Below, one piece after another: positions 1 to 8,090 of a stretch of 64,000 nucleotides of DNA. The DNA comes from Microbacterium salsuginis (GTDB lineage Bacteria > Actinomycetota > Actinomycetes > Actinomycetales > Microbacteriaceae). Numbering within the stretch: the first letter of the stretch is position 1; every line of letters begins with the position of its first letter. The position numbers were made by a program, and so were the translations under genes. The DNA lies in assembly GCF_012524205.1 (NCBI RefSeq), contig NZ_JABACI010000004.1, forward strand, positions 496,001-560,000. The letters run 5' to 3'. The notes under the pieces are model-generated. The model worked only from the letters and a program-made list of their open reading frames with translations. It was not told where the DNA came from and ran no database searches.

Positions 1-513
1 TTCTCGCCCGAGCCCCTCCGCCGTCGGTGGGTCGAGGCCGGGTTCCTGCTACTGCGGATCGGCGCCTACCTGGCGCTCGTCTTCGTGGTGCTCTCGCCCG
101 GCATCGCCGCGGTGTTCCTGGCCGTGCAGCTGGGCGTCTTCGGTGTGTACATGGGGCTGTCGTTCGCGCCCAACCACAAGGGCATGCCGCTCGTGCCCGC
201 GAACCTGAAGCTCGACTTCCTCCGCCGGCAGGTGCTGATGAGCCGCAACATCCGCGGCAGCAGGGTGCTCGATGTCGCGATGGGCGGGCTGAACTACCAG
301 ATCGAGCATCACCTGTTCCCGTCGATGCCGCGGCCGCACCTGCGCGAGGCGTCGCGCACGATCCGGCAGTACTGCCTCGACCACGGCGTGCGCTACACCG
401 AGACGGGACTGTGGGAGTCGTACGCGATCGTCACGCGGTACATCAACCGCGTCGGGCTCGGTGAGCGAGACCCGTTCGAGTGCCCACTGCTGCAGCAGCG
501 CGCGGCGGTGTGA
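1..513 (+). CDS. fatty acid desaturase, C-terminal part (5' end outside window)
   Basis: The reading frame is open from base 1 and ends at TGA 511-513, so only the last 170 residues are present. Membrane fatty acid desaturases are di-iron enzymes that introduce a double bond into acyl chains. What is visible is the third histidine box, QIEHH, in the context LNYQIEHHLFPSMPRPHL (about residues 99-116 of the fragment), which is diagnostic of the family. It is preceded by a hydrophobic stretch (about residues 15-55) that fits the second membrane-spanning pair. The first two His boxes must lie upstream of the window. Family assignment is firm; the position of the double bond introduced cannot be read from this fragment. 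Confidence 0.9.
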   Translation, partial: FSPEPLRRRWVEAGFLLLRIGAYLALVFVVLSPGIAAVFLAVQLGVFGVYMGLSFAPNHKGMPLVPANLKLDFLRRQVLMSRNIRGSRVLDVAMGGLNYQIEHHLFPSMPRPHLREASRTIRQYCLDHGVRYTETGLWESYAIVTRYINRVGLGERDPFECPLLQQRAAV

Positions 514-532
514 CCGCTCGCGCCGGGGCTCG

Positions 533-1804
533 TCAGCCTTCGATGACGCGGTCCGCGATGTCGGTGCGGTGCTGTCCGCCCTCCAGGCCGATCTCGGCGA
601 CCGCGCGGTAGACCCGGTCCCGCGCCTCGGTGAAGGTCGTCCCGAGCCCGACGACGTTGAGCACGCGCCCTCCCGTCGCCACCAGACCGCCGTCGGTCTC
701 GGCGGTCGCGGCGTGCGCGAGGTGCACGCCTTCGACAGCCTCGGCCGCGTGCAGGCCGGTGAGGGGGCGGCCGGTGACCGGCGCCGCCGGATATCCCTCG
801 CTCGCCAGCACCACCGTCACCGCGACGGCTTCGGCGAACGCCGGCTGCGGCCGGTCTTCGAGGTGACCGGATGCCGCGGCCAGCAGCAGCTCCGACAGCG
901 GGTCGATCAGCCGCGGCAGCACGACCTGCGTCTCGGGGTCGCCGAAGCGCGCGTTGAACTCGATCACCTTGACGCCGGCGTCGGTGAGGATGAGCCCGGC
1001 GTACAGGAGCCCGATGAACGGGGTGCCCTCGGCATCCAGCTGACGGATCACCGGCTCAGCGATCTCGCGGGTGACGAGATCGACGAACTCCGCCTCGCCG
1101 CCGAAGCGCTCCGACAGCCACGGCAGCGGCGAGTATGCGCCCATGCCGCCGGTGTTGGGCCCTTCGTCGCCGTCGAGCAGCCGCTTGTAGTCCTGCGCGG
1201 GGCTGAGCGGCACGACGTGGTCGCCGTCGCTCAGGAAGAACAGCGACACCTCGGGCCCGGCGAGGAACTCTTCCACGAGCACCGGCCCGAGCGGCAGATA
1301 GGCCTCGGCGTGGGCGAGCGCGGCGGCCCGGTCGTCGGTGACGATGACGCCCTTGCCTGCGGCGAGCCCGTCGGCCTTGACCACGTGCGGGGCGCCCAGC
1401 TCGTCGAACGCGGCCTCGACCTCGGCCCGGCTCGCGGCGCGGACCGCGCGGCCCGTGGGCACGCCCGCGGCATCCATGATCCGCTTCGCGAAGGCCTTCG
1501 AGCCCTCGAGCTGCGCCGCCGCCTTGCCCGGACCGAACACGGGGATGCCGCGCTCGCGCACGGCATCGGCGACGCCGGCCACCAGCGGGGCCTCGGGCCC
1601 GATGACGACGAGGTCGATGTGGTTCTCGTTCGCGAAGCTCGTGACCGCGGCCGGGTCGTTCGCGTCGAGCGCGACGAGCTGCGCGTGCTGGGCGATTCCG
1701 GCGTTGCCGGGGGCGGCGAAGATCTCGTGCTCCGCCTCCTCCGCACGCAGGGCGAGGATGATGGCGTGCTCGCGCGCGCCCGAGCCGAGGACCAGGATCT
1801 TCAC
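533..1804 (-). CDS. purD: phosphoribosylamine-glycine ligase
   Basis: PurD (423 aa, the usual length) catalyses the second step of purine synthesis, joining glycine to 5-phosphoribosylamine with ATP. The N-terminus shows the family signature GSGAREHA (residues 7-14). An ATP-grasp core follows, with KADGLAAGKGV and the GDEGPNTGGMGAYSP loop, and then the metal/ATP-binding EFNARFGDPETQ near residue 285. The start is GTG 1804-1802. A TAGGCT -10 box lies exactly 6 nt upstream of it (plus-strand 1811-1816), so the mRNA is probably leaderless. It is transcribed divergently from the SCP-like gene, with a 60-bp perfect palindrome between them. purM and purF lie about 2 kb away on the other strand, so the pathway is split here rather than forming one operon. 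Confidence 0.97.
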   Translation of the reverse strand: MKILVLGSGAREHAIILALRAEEAEHEIFAAPGNAGIAQHAQLVALDANDPAAVTSFANENHIDLVVIGPEAPLVAGVADAVRERGIPVFGPGKAAAQLEGSKAFAKRIMDAAGVPTGRAVRAASRAEVEAAFDELGAPHVVKADGLAAGKGVIVTDDRAAALAHAEAYLPLGPVLVEEFLAGPEVSLFFLSDGDHVVPLSPAQDYKRLLDGDEGPNTGGMGAYSPLPWLSERFGGEAEFVDLVTREIAEPVIRQLDAEGTPFIGLLYAGLILTDAGVKVIEFNARFGDPETQVVLPRLIDPLSELLLAAASGHLEDRPQPAFAEAVAVTVVLASEGYPAAPVTGRPLTGLHAAEAVEGVHLAHAATAETDGGLVATGGRVLNVVGLGTTFTEARDRVYRAVAEIGLEGGQHRTDIADRVIEG

Positions 1805-1810
1805 CCGGCC

Positions 1811-1816
1811 AGCCTA
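1811..1816 (-). promoter_or_regulatory. leaderless -10 box of purD
   Basis: On the minus strand TAGGCT is followed by 6 nt (GGCCGG) and the GTG start of purD. There is no Shine-Dalgarno sequence in between, which matches the TAnnnT-N6-7-start arrangement of actinobacterial leaderless genes. Confidence 0.6.
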
Positions 1817-1844
1817 CCCAGCCCCCTTCCCCCCCTTCCCCCCT

Positions 1845-1904
1845 GTTCGTTCGTCACCTGTGTACGCGAATCGGCCGATTCGCGTACACAGGTGACGAAC
1901 GAAC
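1845..1904. repeat. 60-bp perfect palindrome between divergent genes
   Basis: Bases 1845-1874 are followed immediately by their exact reverse complement at 1875-1904, giving two 30-nt arms with no loop. Landmarks are GTTCGTTCGTCACCTGTGTA at the left edge and the centre CGAATCGG/CCGATTCG. It sits between the divergent purD and SCP-like starts, so it is not placed like a terminator, and no run of T follows. It could be a REP-like element or a cruciform-forming operator. Confidence 0.85.
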
Positions 1905-1961
1905 GATGGGTGAGGAGCGGCGGACGGGGGCGCGTGGGGGCGGAGAGAGAGGGCGCGGGCG

Positions 1962-1967
1962 TAGCGT
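1962..1967 (+). promoter_or_regulatory. leaderless -10 box of the SCP-like gene
   Basis: TAGCGT is followed by GGAGGG (6 nt) and the GTG start at 1974. The GGAGGG is too close to the start for ordinary Shine-Dalgarno use, so a leaderless transcript beginning at the GTG is the simpler reading. Confidence 0.55.
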
Positions 1968-1973
1968 GGAGGG

Positions 1974-2342
1974 GTGCCCCGCAAGATCTCGACCGACGAC
2001 GGCCGCTCGGCGCTGAGCGCGGTGCGGGCGGCGGTCGAGGCATCCGTCGCCCCACCTCGCGCCGACCACGCGACCGCGGTGCGGTACCTGCTGCAGCTGC
2101 TGGCCGAGAAGGCACCGGGCAACTCGGTCGAGGTGCGCGTGCCGCCGTTCGGTGCGGTGCAGGTCGTCGAGGGGCCGCGGCACACCCGCGGCACGCCGCC
2201 GAACGTCGTCGAGACCGACCCGGCGACGTGGATCGCGCTCGCGACGGGTCAGGAACAGTGGACGGATGCCGCGGCCGCGGGCCGCATCCACGCCTCCGGC
2301 ACGCGGGCCGACATCTCGGACCTGCTCCCGCTGCGTCCCTGA
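1974..2342 (+). CDS. bacterial SCP-orthologue (sterol carrier family) protein
   Basis: This 122-aa cytoplasmic protein resembles the bacterial sterol-carrier-protein orthologues (MDMPI/SCP2-like fold) that are common beside purine genes in Actinobacteria. Visible landmarks are the N-terminal helix SALSAVRAAVEAS, the central strand block SVEVRVPPFGAVQVVEG, and the TDPATWIALATGQ segment typical of the fold, where a WIALATG-type turn precedes the last helix. The start is GTG 1974, 6 nt after TAGCGT. It lies 50 nt upstream of a small membrane protein gene on the same strand. The biochemical role of the family is unsettled; no ligand can be inferred from the sequence. Confidence 0.75.
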   Translation: MPRKISTDDGRSALSAVRAAVEASVAPPRADHATAVRYLLQLLAEKAPGNSVEVRVPPFGAVQVVEGPRHTRGTPPNVVETDPATWIALATGQEQWTDAAAAGRIHASGTRADISDLLPLRP

Positions 2343-2380
2343 CCGCGCAGTTCCACTCGCCGCATGCGGCGCCGGAGTGG

Positions 2381-2386
2381 GACAAT
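2381..2386 (+). promoter_or_regulatory. possible leaderless -10 box (GACAAT)
   Basis: GACAAT keeps the conserved A and T of the -10 hexamer and is followed by GGATGC (6 nt) and ATG 2393. It is a weaker match than the TAGGCT/TAGCGT boxes elsewhere in the window. Confidence 0.35.
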
Positions 2387-2392
2387 GGATGC

Positions 2393-2746
2393 ATGCCGGA
2401 GCACAGCCAGGATCGCATCGAGACCGTCCGCGTGCGTCGCGCACCCAAGATCTCGGTCTTCCTGATCGCAGGCGGGGCCGTCGGCCTGCTGGTGGCGCTG
2501 ATCCTGACGTTCGCGTTCAACGGCACCGCCGACCCGAGCCCCAACACCGGCGTCGAGTACTCCCAGGGCCAGGTGTTCGGCTTCCTCGCCCTCATCTGCG
2601 TGCCGATCGGCATCGCGCTCGCGGGCGTCATGGCGCTCATCCTCGACCGTCGTTCGCAGGGACGCACGCGTCAGGTCACCGTCGACCACGAGTCCGTGCA
2701 CGTCGACCCCGAGCCCGGCACCAACGGGCACGGCCCCGGTCACTGA
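2393..2746 (+). CDS. small two-helix membrane protein of unknown function
   Basis: This 117-aa protein has a short basic N-terminus (RVRRAPK) and two hydrophobic helices, about residues 19-43 (ISVFLIAGGAVGLLVALIL) and 62-86 (FGFLALICVPIGIALAGVMA). A polar, His- and Pro-containing tail then runs to residue 117. Related proteins next to purM in Microbacteriaceae are often labelled as potassium transporter Trk, but nothing in this sequence shows a channel signature, and I would not transfer that name. It is convergent with the gene ending at 2776, with only 29 nt between them. Confidence 0.75.
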   Translation: MPEHSQDRIETVRVRRAPKISVFLIAGGAVGLLVALILTFAFNGTADPSPNTGVEYSQGQVFGFLALICVPIGIALAGVMALILDRRSQGRTRQVTVDHESVHVDPEPGTNGHGPGH

Positions 2747-2761
2747 AGTCGGCCGACGGCG

Positions 2762-2773
2762 CTCGGGCCCGAG
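2762..2773. terminator. 12-bp palindrome between convergent genes
   Basis: CTCGGGCCCGAG is a perfect palindrome in the 29-nt gap between two convergent stop codons. It could contribute to bidirectional termination but has no loop or T tract. Confidence 0.3.
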
Positions 2774-2775
2774 GC

Positions 2776-3396
2776 TCAGGCGAGCTCGGCGATGATCGGG
2801 TGGATCGCGGCGTCGAAGGCCGCGACATCCCCGCGCAGTCCGTCGGTGACGGCGACCGTGAGCGAACCGATCCACCACACGCCGCGCTGAGTGAGCGGCA
2901 GCACCTGCACGTTGAGCTCGAACGAATGCGCCCGCCGGCCGATCTGCCGCTCGTGCTCGGCGATGGCGCTCGCGTAGGCCCGGTACGCCGTGCCGGTGCC
3001 GTGCGACGCGTCGCGCCGGTACCTCGCATTCGCCGACTGTGCGAACGCCAGCGCCTCGGGCCCGAACGGCGTGACGGCGGCTCGGAGCTGCTCGGCGCCT
3101 CGCGACGGGAGCGCCAGGAGCGTGCCGAACCCGTCGACCAGCTCGAGGGGCACCTCGGCCGGGTGGGCCTGCGGCTCGACCGTCATCGCCCAGTATTCGC
3201 GCCACTGCCGCTCGAGGAGCGCCTGTGCCTCCTCGGCCCTGTCGTTCGCCCGCGCCGGGATCCCGCGCAGATGGGGGAGCTCCTCCGGCGAGCGGATGCC
3301 GAGGACCTGGCGCAGGTAGAGGGCGAGAAGCACCGGCTGACCGGCATCTTCGCGGATCAGCCACTCCGGAGCCCCAGCGCTGCCCATGCCGTTCAT
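2776..3396 (-). CDS. conserved hypothetical protein (206 aa)
   Basis: I do not recognise this family. The protein is soluble by inspection, with no signal peptide or membrane segment. It contains a Pro/Leu-rich N-terminal region (LALYLRQVLGIRSPEELPHL) and Trp-rich segments (RQWREYWAMT). The C-terminal half ends in GVWWIGSLTVAVTD, which looks like a beta strand pair. The start is taken at ATG 3396 (MNGMGSAG); ATG 3387 is an alternative. It is divergent from purM, whose GTG lies 116 bp away, and convergent with the small membrane protein gene. Confidence 0.7.
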   Translation of the reverse strand: MNGMGSAGAPEWLIREDAGQPVLLALYLRQVLGIRSPEELPHLRGIPARANDRAEEAQALLERQWREYWAMTVEPQAHPAEVPLELVDGFGTLLALPSRGAEQLRAAVTPFGPEALAFAQSANARYRRDASHGTGTAYRAYASAIAEHERQIGRRAHSFELNVQVLPLTQRGVWWIGSLTVAVTDGLRGDVAAFDAAIHPIIAELA

Positions 3397-3499
3397 TCTA
3401 GTTGCGGGCCGAACGGCGACGGAGGGAAGGGCGCTTCTGGCCGCGGGACCAGCCATCGCTCGGCGCAGACTCACGGCATCCGTGCCCGCAGGCCGCCGG

Positions 3500-3505
3500 T
3501 AGGCT
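3500..3505 (+). promoter_or_regulatory. leaderless -10 box of purM
   Basis: TAGGCT is followed by GGTAGCC (7 nt) and GTG 3513. No Shine-Dalgarno sequence is present. Confidence 0.55.
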
Positions 3506-3512
3506 GGTAGCC

Positions 3513-4667
3513 GTGGCCTCCTCCCAACGCGACGCCCCCTCCCGCCGTGAGCCGGTGAACCCGTACACCGCTGCCGGCGTCGACACGGCTGCCGGCGACC
3601 TCGCCGTCGAGCTGATGAAGTCGGCGGTGCGGCGCACGCACGGACCCGAGGTGCTGGGCGGCGTCGGCGGCTTCGCCGGACTCTTCGACGCGACGGCGTT
3701 CAAGGCCTACGACAAGCCGCTGCTCGCGACCAGCACCGACGGCGTCGGCACGAAGGTCGCGATCGCGCAGGCCATCGACAAGCACGACACGATCGGCCTC
3801 GACCTCGTCGGCATGGTCGTCGACGACATCGTCGTGGTAGGGGCCAAGCCGCTCTTCATGACCGACTACATCGCGTGCGGCAAGGTCTTCCCCGAGCGGA
3901 TCGCCGACATCGTCCGCGGCATCGCGGCGGGCTGCGCCGAGACCGGCACGGCCCTCGTGGGCGGCGAGACCGCGGAGCACCCCGGCCTGCTCGGACCGAA
4001 CGACTACGACGTCGCGGGCGCCGCCACCGGCGTCGTCGAGGCCTCGCGAGTGCTCGGGGCCGAACGCGTCCAGGACGGCGACGTCGTTCTCGCGCTGGCG
4101 AGCTCGGGACTGCACTCCAACGGCTACTCGCTGGTGCGTCACATCGTCGCGGGCGCCGGCATCCAGTACGGCGATCGCGCCGCCGACCTCGGCACGCACG
4201 GCTCGACGTGGGGCGAGGTGCTGCTCGAGCCCACGCGCCTGTACGCGCAGCCGCTGCTGCGCCTCATCGCCGATCACGGCGACCGCATCCACGCCCTCAG
4301 TCACGTCACCGGCGGCGGCATCGCCGCAAACCTCGCACGCGTGCTCCCGCAGGACACGTGGGTCGAGGTCGATCGGTCGACGTGGTCGCCGCCGCCCGTC
4401 TTCCGCGTTCTCGCCGACCTCGGCGACCTCGACCTGGAGTCGACCGAGGGCACGTGGAATCTCGGCATCGGATTCCTCGCGGTCGTGGCGGCCGAGAAGG
4501 CGGATGCCGCGGCATCCGCTCTCTCTCACGAAGGCATCGCCGCGTGGCAGGTGGGCGTGGTGCACACCGGCCCGCGGCCGGACGGCGCGTTCGAGCAGGG
4601 CGCCAAGGGCGTCGACGGCGGCGCGGTGCGCCTGGTCGGCGCCTATGCGAGCAACGCGGCGCACTGA
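3513..4667 (+). CDS. purM: phosphoribosylformylglycinamidine cyclo-ligase
   Basis: PurM (AIR synthetase, 384 aa) closes the imidazole ring using ATP, the fifth purine step. Visible family landmarks are GGFAGLFD, the glycine-rich ATP loop STDGVGTKVAIA, MVVDDIVVVGAKPLFMTDYIACG, LVGGETAEHPG, SSGLHSNGYSLVR and HVTGGGIAANLAR, in the usual order. The GTG 3513 start is chosen because it follows a TAGGCT box by 7 nt and leaves a short lead (VASSQRDAPSRREPVNPYTAAGVD) before the conserved N-terminus. The frame is open further upstream, but that stretch has no family similarity. purF begins 39 nt after the stop, so the two are probably co-transcribed. Confidence 0.97.
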   Translation: MASSQRDAPSRREPVNPYTAAGVDTAAGDLAVELMKSAVRRTHGPEVLGGVGGFAGLFDATAFKAYDKPLLATSTDGVGTKVAIAQAIDKHDTIGLDLVGMVVDDIVVVGAKPLFMTDYIACGKVFPERIADIVRGIAAGCAETGTALVGGETAEHPGLLGPNDYDVAGAATGVVEASRVLGAERVQDGDVVLALASSGLHSNGYSLVRHIVAGAGIQYGDRAADLGTHGSTWGEVLLEPTRLYAQPLLRLIADHGDRIHALSHVTGGGIAANLARVLPQDTWVEVDRSTWSPPPVFRVLADLGDLDLESTEGTWNLGIGFLAVVAAEKADAAASALSHEGIAAWQVGVVHTGPRPDGAFEQGAKGVDGGAVRLVGAYASNAAH

Positions 4668-4706
4668 CCGCGGTTTCACACCTCAAACGGAGCAGGCAAC
4701 ACACCC

Positions 4707-6167
4707 ATGTGCGGAATCGTCGGGATGGTCGGGCGAGGCCCCGTCAATCAGGAGATCTACGACTCTCTCCTCCTGCTGCAGCACCGCGGCCAGGATTCCA
4801 CGGGCATCTCGACCGCCGAGCGCAGCGGCACGGTGCACATGCACAAGACCCGCGGTCAGGTGCGCGAATCGTTCCGCACGCGCGACATGCGAGGACTGCT
4901 CGGCGAGATCGGACTCGGTCACGTGCGCTACGCGACCAAGGGCACCGCGTCGAACGAGGAGGAAGCGCAGCCGTTCTACGTGAACGCGCCGTACGGCATC
5001 GTCCTGGTGCACAACGGCAACCTCACCAACACCCGCGAGCTCAGCGCCGAGCTCTTCCACAAGGACCGCCGTCACCTCAACACCAGCTCCGACACCGAGC
5101 TGCTCGTCAACGTGCTCGCGCACGAGCTGCAGGAGTCCATCTCGGGCCTCGAGCTCGATCCGGAGCAGGTGTTCCAGGCCGTCACGCGCGTGCACGAGCG
5201 GGTCGAGGGCTCGTACGCCACGATCGCCCTGATCGCCGGCTACGGTCTGCTGGCCTTCCGCGATCCGTTCGGCATCCGCCCCCTGATCCTGGGCACGCGC
5301 AAGCACGACGACGGGCACTACGAGTGGGTCGTCACGAGCGAGTCGCTCGTGCTCGAGAACGGCGAGTTCGAGATCGTGCGCGACGTCGACCCCGGCGAGG
5401 CGGTCTTCATCGACCTCGAGGGCAACCTCCACACGCGTCAGTGCGCCAAGGACCCGAAGCTCGTGCCGTGCTCGTTCGAGTACGTGTACCTCGCCCGCCC
5501 CGACTCGGTCATGAACGGCATCGCCGTCTACGAGGCCCGCCTGCGTATGGGCGAGCGCCTGGCCGACACCATCGCCAAGCACACGCCGCGCGAGGCGATC
5601 GACGTCGTCATGCCGATCCCGGACTCCTCCCGTCCGGCGGCGATGCAGGTCGCGCGCAAGCTCGGGGTCGAGTACCGCGAGGGGTTCTACAAGAACCGCT
5701 ACGTCGGCCGCACGTTCATCATGCCCGGGCAGGCGGTGCGCAAGAAGAGCGTGCGTCAGAAGCTCAACGCCATGTCGAGCGAGTTCAAGGGCAAGAACGT
5801 GCTGCTGATCGACGACTCGATCGTGCGCGGGACGACCTCGAAAGAGATCATCCAGATGGCTCGGGATGCCGGCGCCAAGACCGTCACGTTCGCCTCGGCC
5901 GCGCCGCCGGTGCGGTACCCGCACGTCTACGGCATCAATATGCCCTCGCGCCACGAGCTCGTCGCGCACGGCCGCACGATCCCCGAGATCGCCGAGGAGC
6001 TCGGCGCCGACTTCGTCGTGTACCAGGAGGTCGAAGACCTCAAGGCGGCGATCCTCGAGGGCTCGGACGTCGAGGATCTCGACATGAGCTGCTTCGACGG
6101 CCGCTACATCACCGGCACGGTCACCGAGGAGTACCTCGAGTGGGTCGAGGGCTCCCAGGAGAGCTGA
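4707..6167 (+). CDS. purF: amidophosphoribosyltransferase
   Basis: PurF (486 aa) commits PRPP to purine synthesis by transferring glutamine-derived ammonia. MCGIVGMVG at the N-terminus gives Cys2 as the Ntn-type glutaminase nucleophile without a propeptide. The glutaminase domain (about 1-240) contains GHVRYATKG and the LVHNGNLTN motif. The phosphoribosyltransferase domain follows, with the PRPP-binding loop VLLIDDSIVRGTTSKEI at about residues 364-380. It lies 39 nt downstream of purM in the same direction. It ends at a convergent GC-rich hairpin facing the YCII-family gene. Confidence 0.98.
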   Translation: MCGIVGMVGRGPVNQEIYDSLLLLQHRGQDSTGISTAERSGTVHMHKTRGQVRESFRTRDMRGLLGEIGLGHVRYATKGTASNEEEAQPFYVNAPYGIVLVHNGNLTNTRELSAELFHKDRRHLNTSSDTELLVNVLAHELQESISGLELDPEQVFQAVTRVHERVEGSYATIALIAGYGLLAFRDPFGIRPLILGTRKHDDGHYEWVVTSESLVLENGEFEIVRDVDPGEAVFIDLEGNLHTRQCAKDPKLVPCSFEYVYLARPDSVMNGIAVYEARLRMGERLADTIAKHTPREAIDVVMPIPDSSRPAAMQVARKLGVEYREGFYKNRYVGRTFIMPGQAVRKKSVRQKLNAMSSEFKGKNVLLIDDSIVRGTTSKEIIQMARDAGAKTVTFASAAPPVRYPHVYGINMPSRHELVAHGRTIPEIAEELGADFVVYQEVEDLKAAILEGSDVEDLDMSCFDGRYITGTVTEEYLEWVEGSQES

Positions 6168-6170
6168 GGC

Positions 6171-6195
6171 GGGGCCGAGGCATCGCCCCGGCCCC
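6171..6195. terminator. GC-rich hairpin between purF and YCII gene
   Basis: GGGGCCG (6171-6177) pairs with CGGCCCC (6189-6195) across an 11-nt loop, in the short gap between convergent genes. There is no T tract, as is common in high-GC genomes. Confidence 0.5.
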
Positions 6196-6230
6196 TCGCT
6201 CTGCTGCGCCGATGGCGCGGCTGTCGCGCG

Positions 6231-6608
6231 TCAACCCTCGGGTGCTTCCTGAACCGCGCGCACCTCGATGCGGCCCTGCAGCGCCGCCGCAGCCTTGGCG
6301 GTCCATTCGACGGCGGCCGCCTCGTCGGGGGCCTCGATGACCCAGAACCCGCCGACGTAGGACGGGGCCTCGACGAACGGCTCGTCGAGCACGCGGGTCT
6401 CGCCGGCGACGACCTCGACCGTCTTCGCCGTCGACGGCGGGTTGAGCCCGGCGGCGAACACGAACGCGCCGGCGTCCTTGAGGGCGGTGTTGAACTCGTC
6501 GACCGCGGCCATGACGGCAGCCAGCTCGGCGGGGTCGAACTCCTGCATCGACTCCATCGTCGGCTCGCTCGCGGAGTCGTGCGGCACGGTCAGGAAGTAC
6601 TGGGTCAT
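6231..6608 (-). CDS. YCII-related (DGPF-type) domain protein
   Basis: This 125-aa protein has the ferredoxin-like YCII fold pattern. It starts with strand MTQYFLTVPHD, then has a helix rich in Ala (ELAAVMAAVDEFNTALKDAG) and the AFVFAAGLNPPSTAKTV segment. The characteristic GGFWVIEAPDEAAAVEWTAKAA repeat half follows. Members are often found beside sigma factors or as stand-alone proteins, and their activity is mostly unknown. ATG 6608 is preceded by a GGAGAGG-type ribosome site. No sigma-factor neighbour is present here. Confidence 0.85.
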   Translation of the reverse strand: MTQYFLTVPHDSASEPTMESMQEFDPAELAAVMAAVDEFNTALKDAGAFVFAAGLNPPSTAKTVEVVAGETRVLDEPFVEAPSYVGGFWVIEAPDEAAAVEWTAKAAAALQGRIEVRAVQEAPEG

Positions 6609-6743
6609 GATGGATCCTCTCCTCGTGGGGCGGCTGTGGTGTCGCCCTCACCCATGCGTCGAACGAGCGAGCGAGAAATCGACATGGCGCCCGGGAATCC
6701 GTCCGCGTCGAGTCCGCCGCGATCGGGGCATCCCGCCGGCCCG

Positions 6744-6749
6744 TAGGCT
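6744..6749 (+). promoter_or_regulatory. leaderless -10 box of the MFS gene
   Basis: TAGGCT is followed by TGGGGA (6 nt) and GTG 6756. Confidence 0.55.
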
Positions 6750-6755
6750 TGGGGA

Positions 6756-8003
6756 GTGAATCCGACTCCTGCCCGCCCGCTCTGGCAGGGACGGACCCTC
6801 GCCCTCGTCGGCATCGTGCTGTTCGCCTTCTCGCTGCGATCAGCGGTCGCCTCGCTGTCGCCGCTGTTCGACCACATCGCGGCGGACTTCGACCTGCCCG
6901 CCGCGGTCATCGGCCTCATCGGCACGGCACCGCCGGTCTGCTACGCGGTCTTCGGACTGCTGACGCCCGCGCTCGAGCGGCGGTTCGGGCTCGAGCGGCT
7001 CGCGGTCGCCGCGATGGTCGTGGTCGCCATCGGGCTCGTCGCCCGCAGCCTGGCCCCGAACTCGGGTCTGCTGCTGGCCGGCACCGCGCTCGTCTTCGCC
7101 GCCGTCGGCACGGGCAACATCCTGACGCCTCCGCTGGTCAAGCGGTACTTCCCGGACCGCGTCGGGCTCATGACGACGGTCTTCTCGACGACCATGGCGA
7201 TCGCGACCTTCGTGCCGCCGCTCATCGCGGTTCCGGTGGCGGATGCCTCGACCTGGCAGGTGTCTCTGGGGCTGTGGGCCGTCTTCGCGCTGGCCGCAGC
7301 CGTCCCGTGGATCGGCCTGGCGGTGCGGCGCGCGTCGTTCGACCGGTCCGAGGCGCAGGCGAACGGAGACGACATCGAGGCGGCGAGCCCCCGCGTGCTC
7401 GGACGCATGTGGCGTCTGCCGCTCGCGTGGGCGCTGCTGGTGGGGTTCGCGGTCTCGGGCGTCATCGCCTACACCTCGTTCGCGTGGCTGCCGAAGCTGC
7501 TGGTCGACGTCGCCGGGGTCACTCCGGCCGTGGCCGGCGTGCTCCTGGCGCTGTTCGGGTTCATGGGGCTGCCGGCGTCGCTCGCGGTGCCGCTGCTGGT
7601 GACGCGCGGCAACGCGACGCGGGTGCTGTTCGGCGTCGCCGTGGTCGCCGGTCTGGCGGGCGTCGCCGGCCTGCTGTTCGCGCCGTCCTTCGCGACGTGG
7701 CTGTGGGTCGCGCTGTTCGCCTCGGCACCGCTGCTGTTCCCGCTCACCCTCGTTCTGCTCGGGCTCCGCACCCGCACCCACGAGGGCGCGGTCGCTCTGA
7801 GCAGCTTCGTGCAGAGCGGCGGCTACGCCATCGCGGCGCTGTTCCCGGTGGGCATCGGGCTGCTCCACGACGCGACCGGCTCGTGGACGGCACCGCTTCT
7901 CGTCCTGGCCGTGGTCATCGCCGCGGCGATCCCGGCCGGCGTGGTGGCGGCGCGGCCGCACACGGTCGAGGACGAATGGGAGTCTCGCCACGGCGCGTGG
8001 TGA
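6756..8003 (+). CDS. MFS transporter, CynX/NimT-like
   Basis: This is a 415-aa, 12-helix carrier of the major facilitator superfamily. The opening LVGIVLFAFSLRSAVASLSPLFDHI, the loop after helix 2 (LTPALERRFGLERL) and GTGNILTPPLVKRYFPDRVGLMTTVFSTTM match the CynX/NimT (cyanate/nitroimidazole-type) subfamily. The central loop between helices 6 and 7 (RASFDRSEAQANGDD) is hydrophilic. The start is GTG 6756, 6 nt after TAGGCT. Transport direction and substrate cannot be read from the sequence; members have been linked to cyanate and to drug efflux. It is not clearly in an operon. Confidence 0.88.
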   Translation: MNPTPARPLWQGRTLALVGIVLFAFSLRSAVASLSPLFDHIAADFDLPAAVIGLIGTAPPVCYAVFGLLTPALERRFGLERLAVAAMVVVAIGLVARSLAPNSGLLLAGTALVFAAVGTGNILTPPLVKRYFPDRVGLMTTVFSTTMAIATFVPPLIAVPVADASTWQVSLGLWAVFALAAAVPWIGLAVRRASFDRSEAQANGDDIEAASPRVLGRMWRLPLAWALLVGFAVSGVIAYTSFAWLPKLLVDVAGVTPAVAGVLLALFGFMGLPASLAVPLLVTRGNATRVLFGVAVVAGLAGVAGLLFAPSFATWLWVALFASAPLLFPLTLVLLGLRTRTHEGAVALSSFVQSGGYAIAALFPVGIGLLHDATGSWTAPLLVLAVVIAAAIPAGVVAARPHTVEDEWESRHGAW

Positions 8004-8063
8004 GGCATCCGTCACCCGGCATCCGTCACCCGGCCTGCGTCGACACGGCTCTCACAGCCGTCT

Positions 8064-8080
8064 CGCGATATATCGTGTTA
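8064..8080. promoter_or_regulatory. candidate PadR operator in front of the PGPGW gene
   Basis: CGCGATATATCGTGTTA (core palindrome CGATATATCG 8066-8075) is identical, in reverse complement, to 11026-11042 in the promoter of the PadR/DUF4097 operon. It directly abuts the TAGCGT -10 box at 8079-8084, so a bound protein would block RNA polymerase. Confidence 0.6.
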
Positions 8081-8084
8081 GCGT
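8079..8084 (+). promoter_or_regulatory. leaderless -10 box of the PGPGW gene
   Basis: TAGCGT is followed by CGCGGC (6 nt) and ATG 8091. The same TAnCGT-CGCGGC-ATG layout recurs at 12358-12372. Confidence 0.6.
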
Positions 8085-8090
8085 CGCGGC

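Noticed and set aside
461..2746. 761-residue plus-strand open frame covering purD antisense and the SCP-like gene
   Set aside because: Only its last 117 codons (from 2393) look like a protein; the remainder is antisense or out-of-frame sequence.
2393..2746. Potassium transporter (Trk) annotation
   Set aside because: Two plain helices in 117 residues with no selectivity-filter sequence; the label seems a propagated name.
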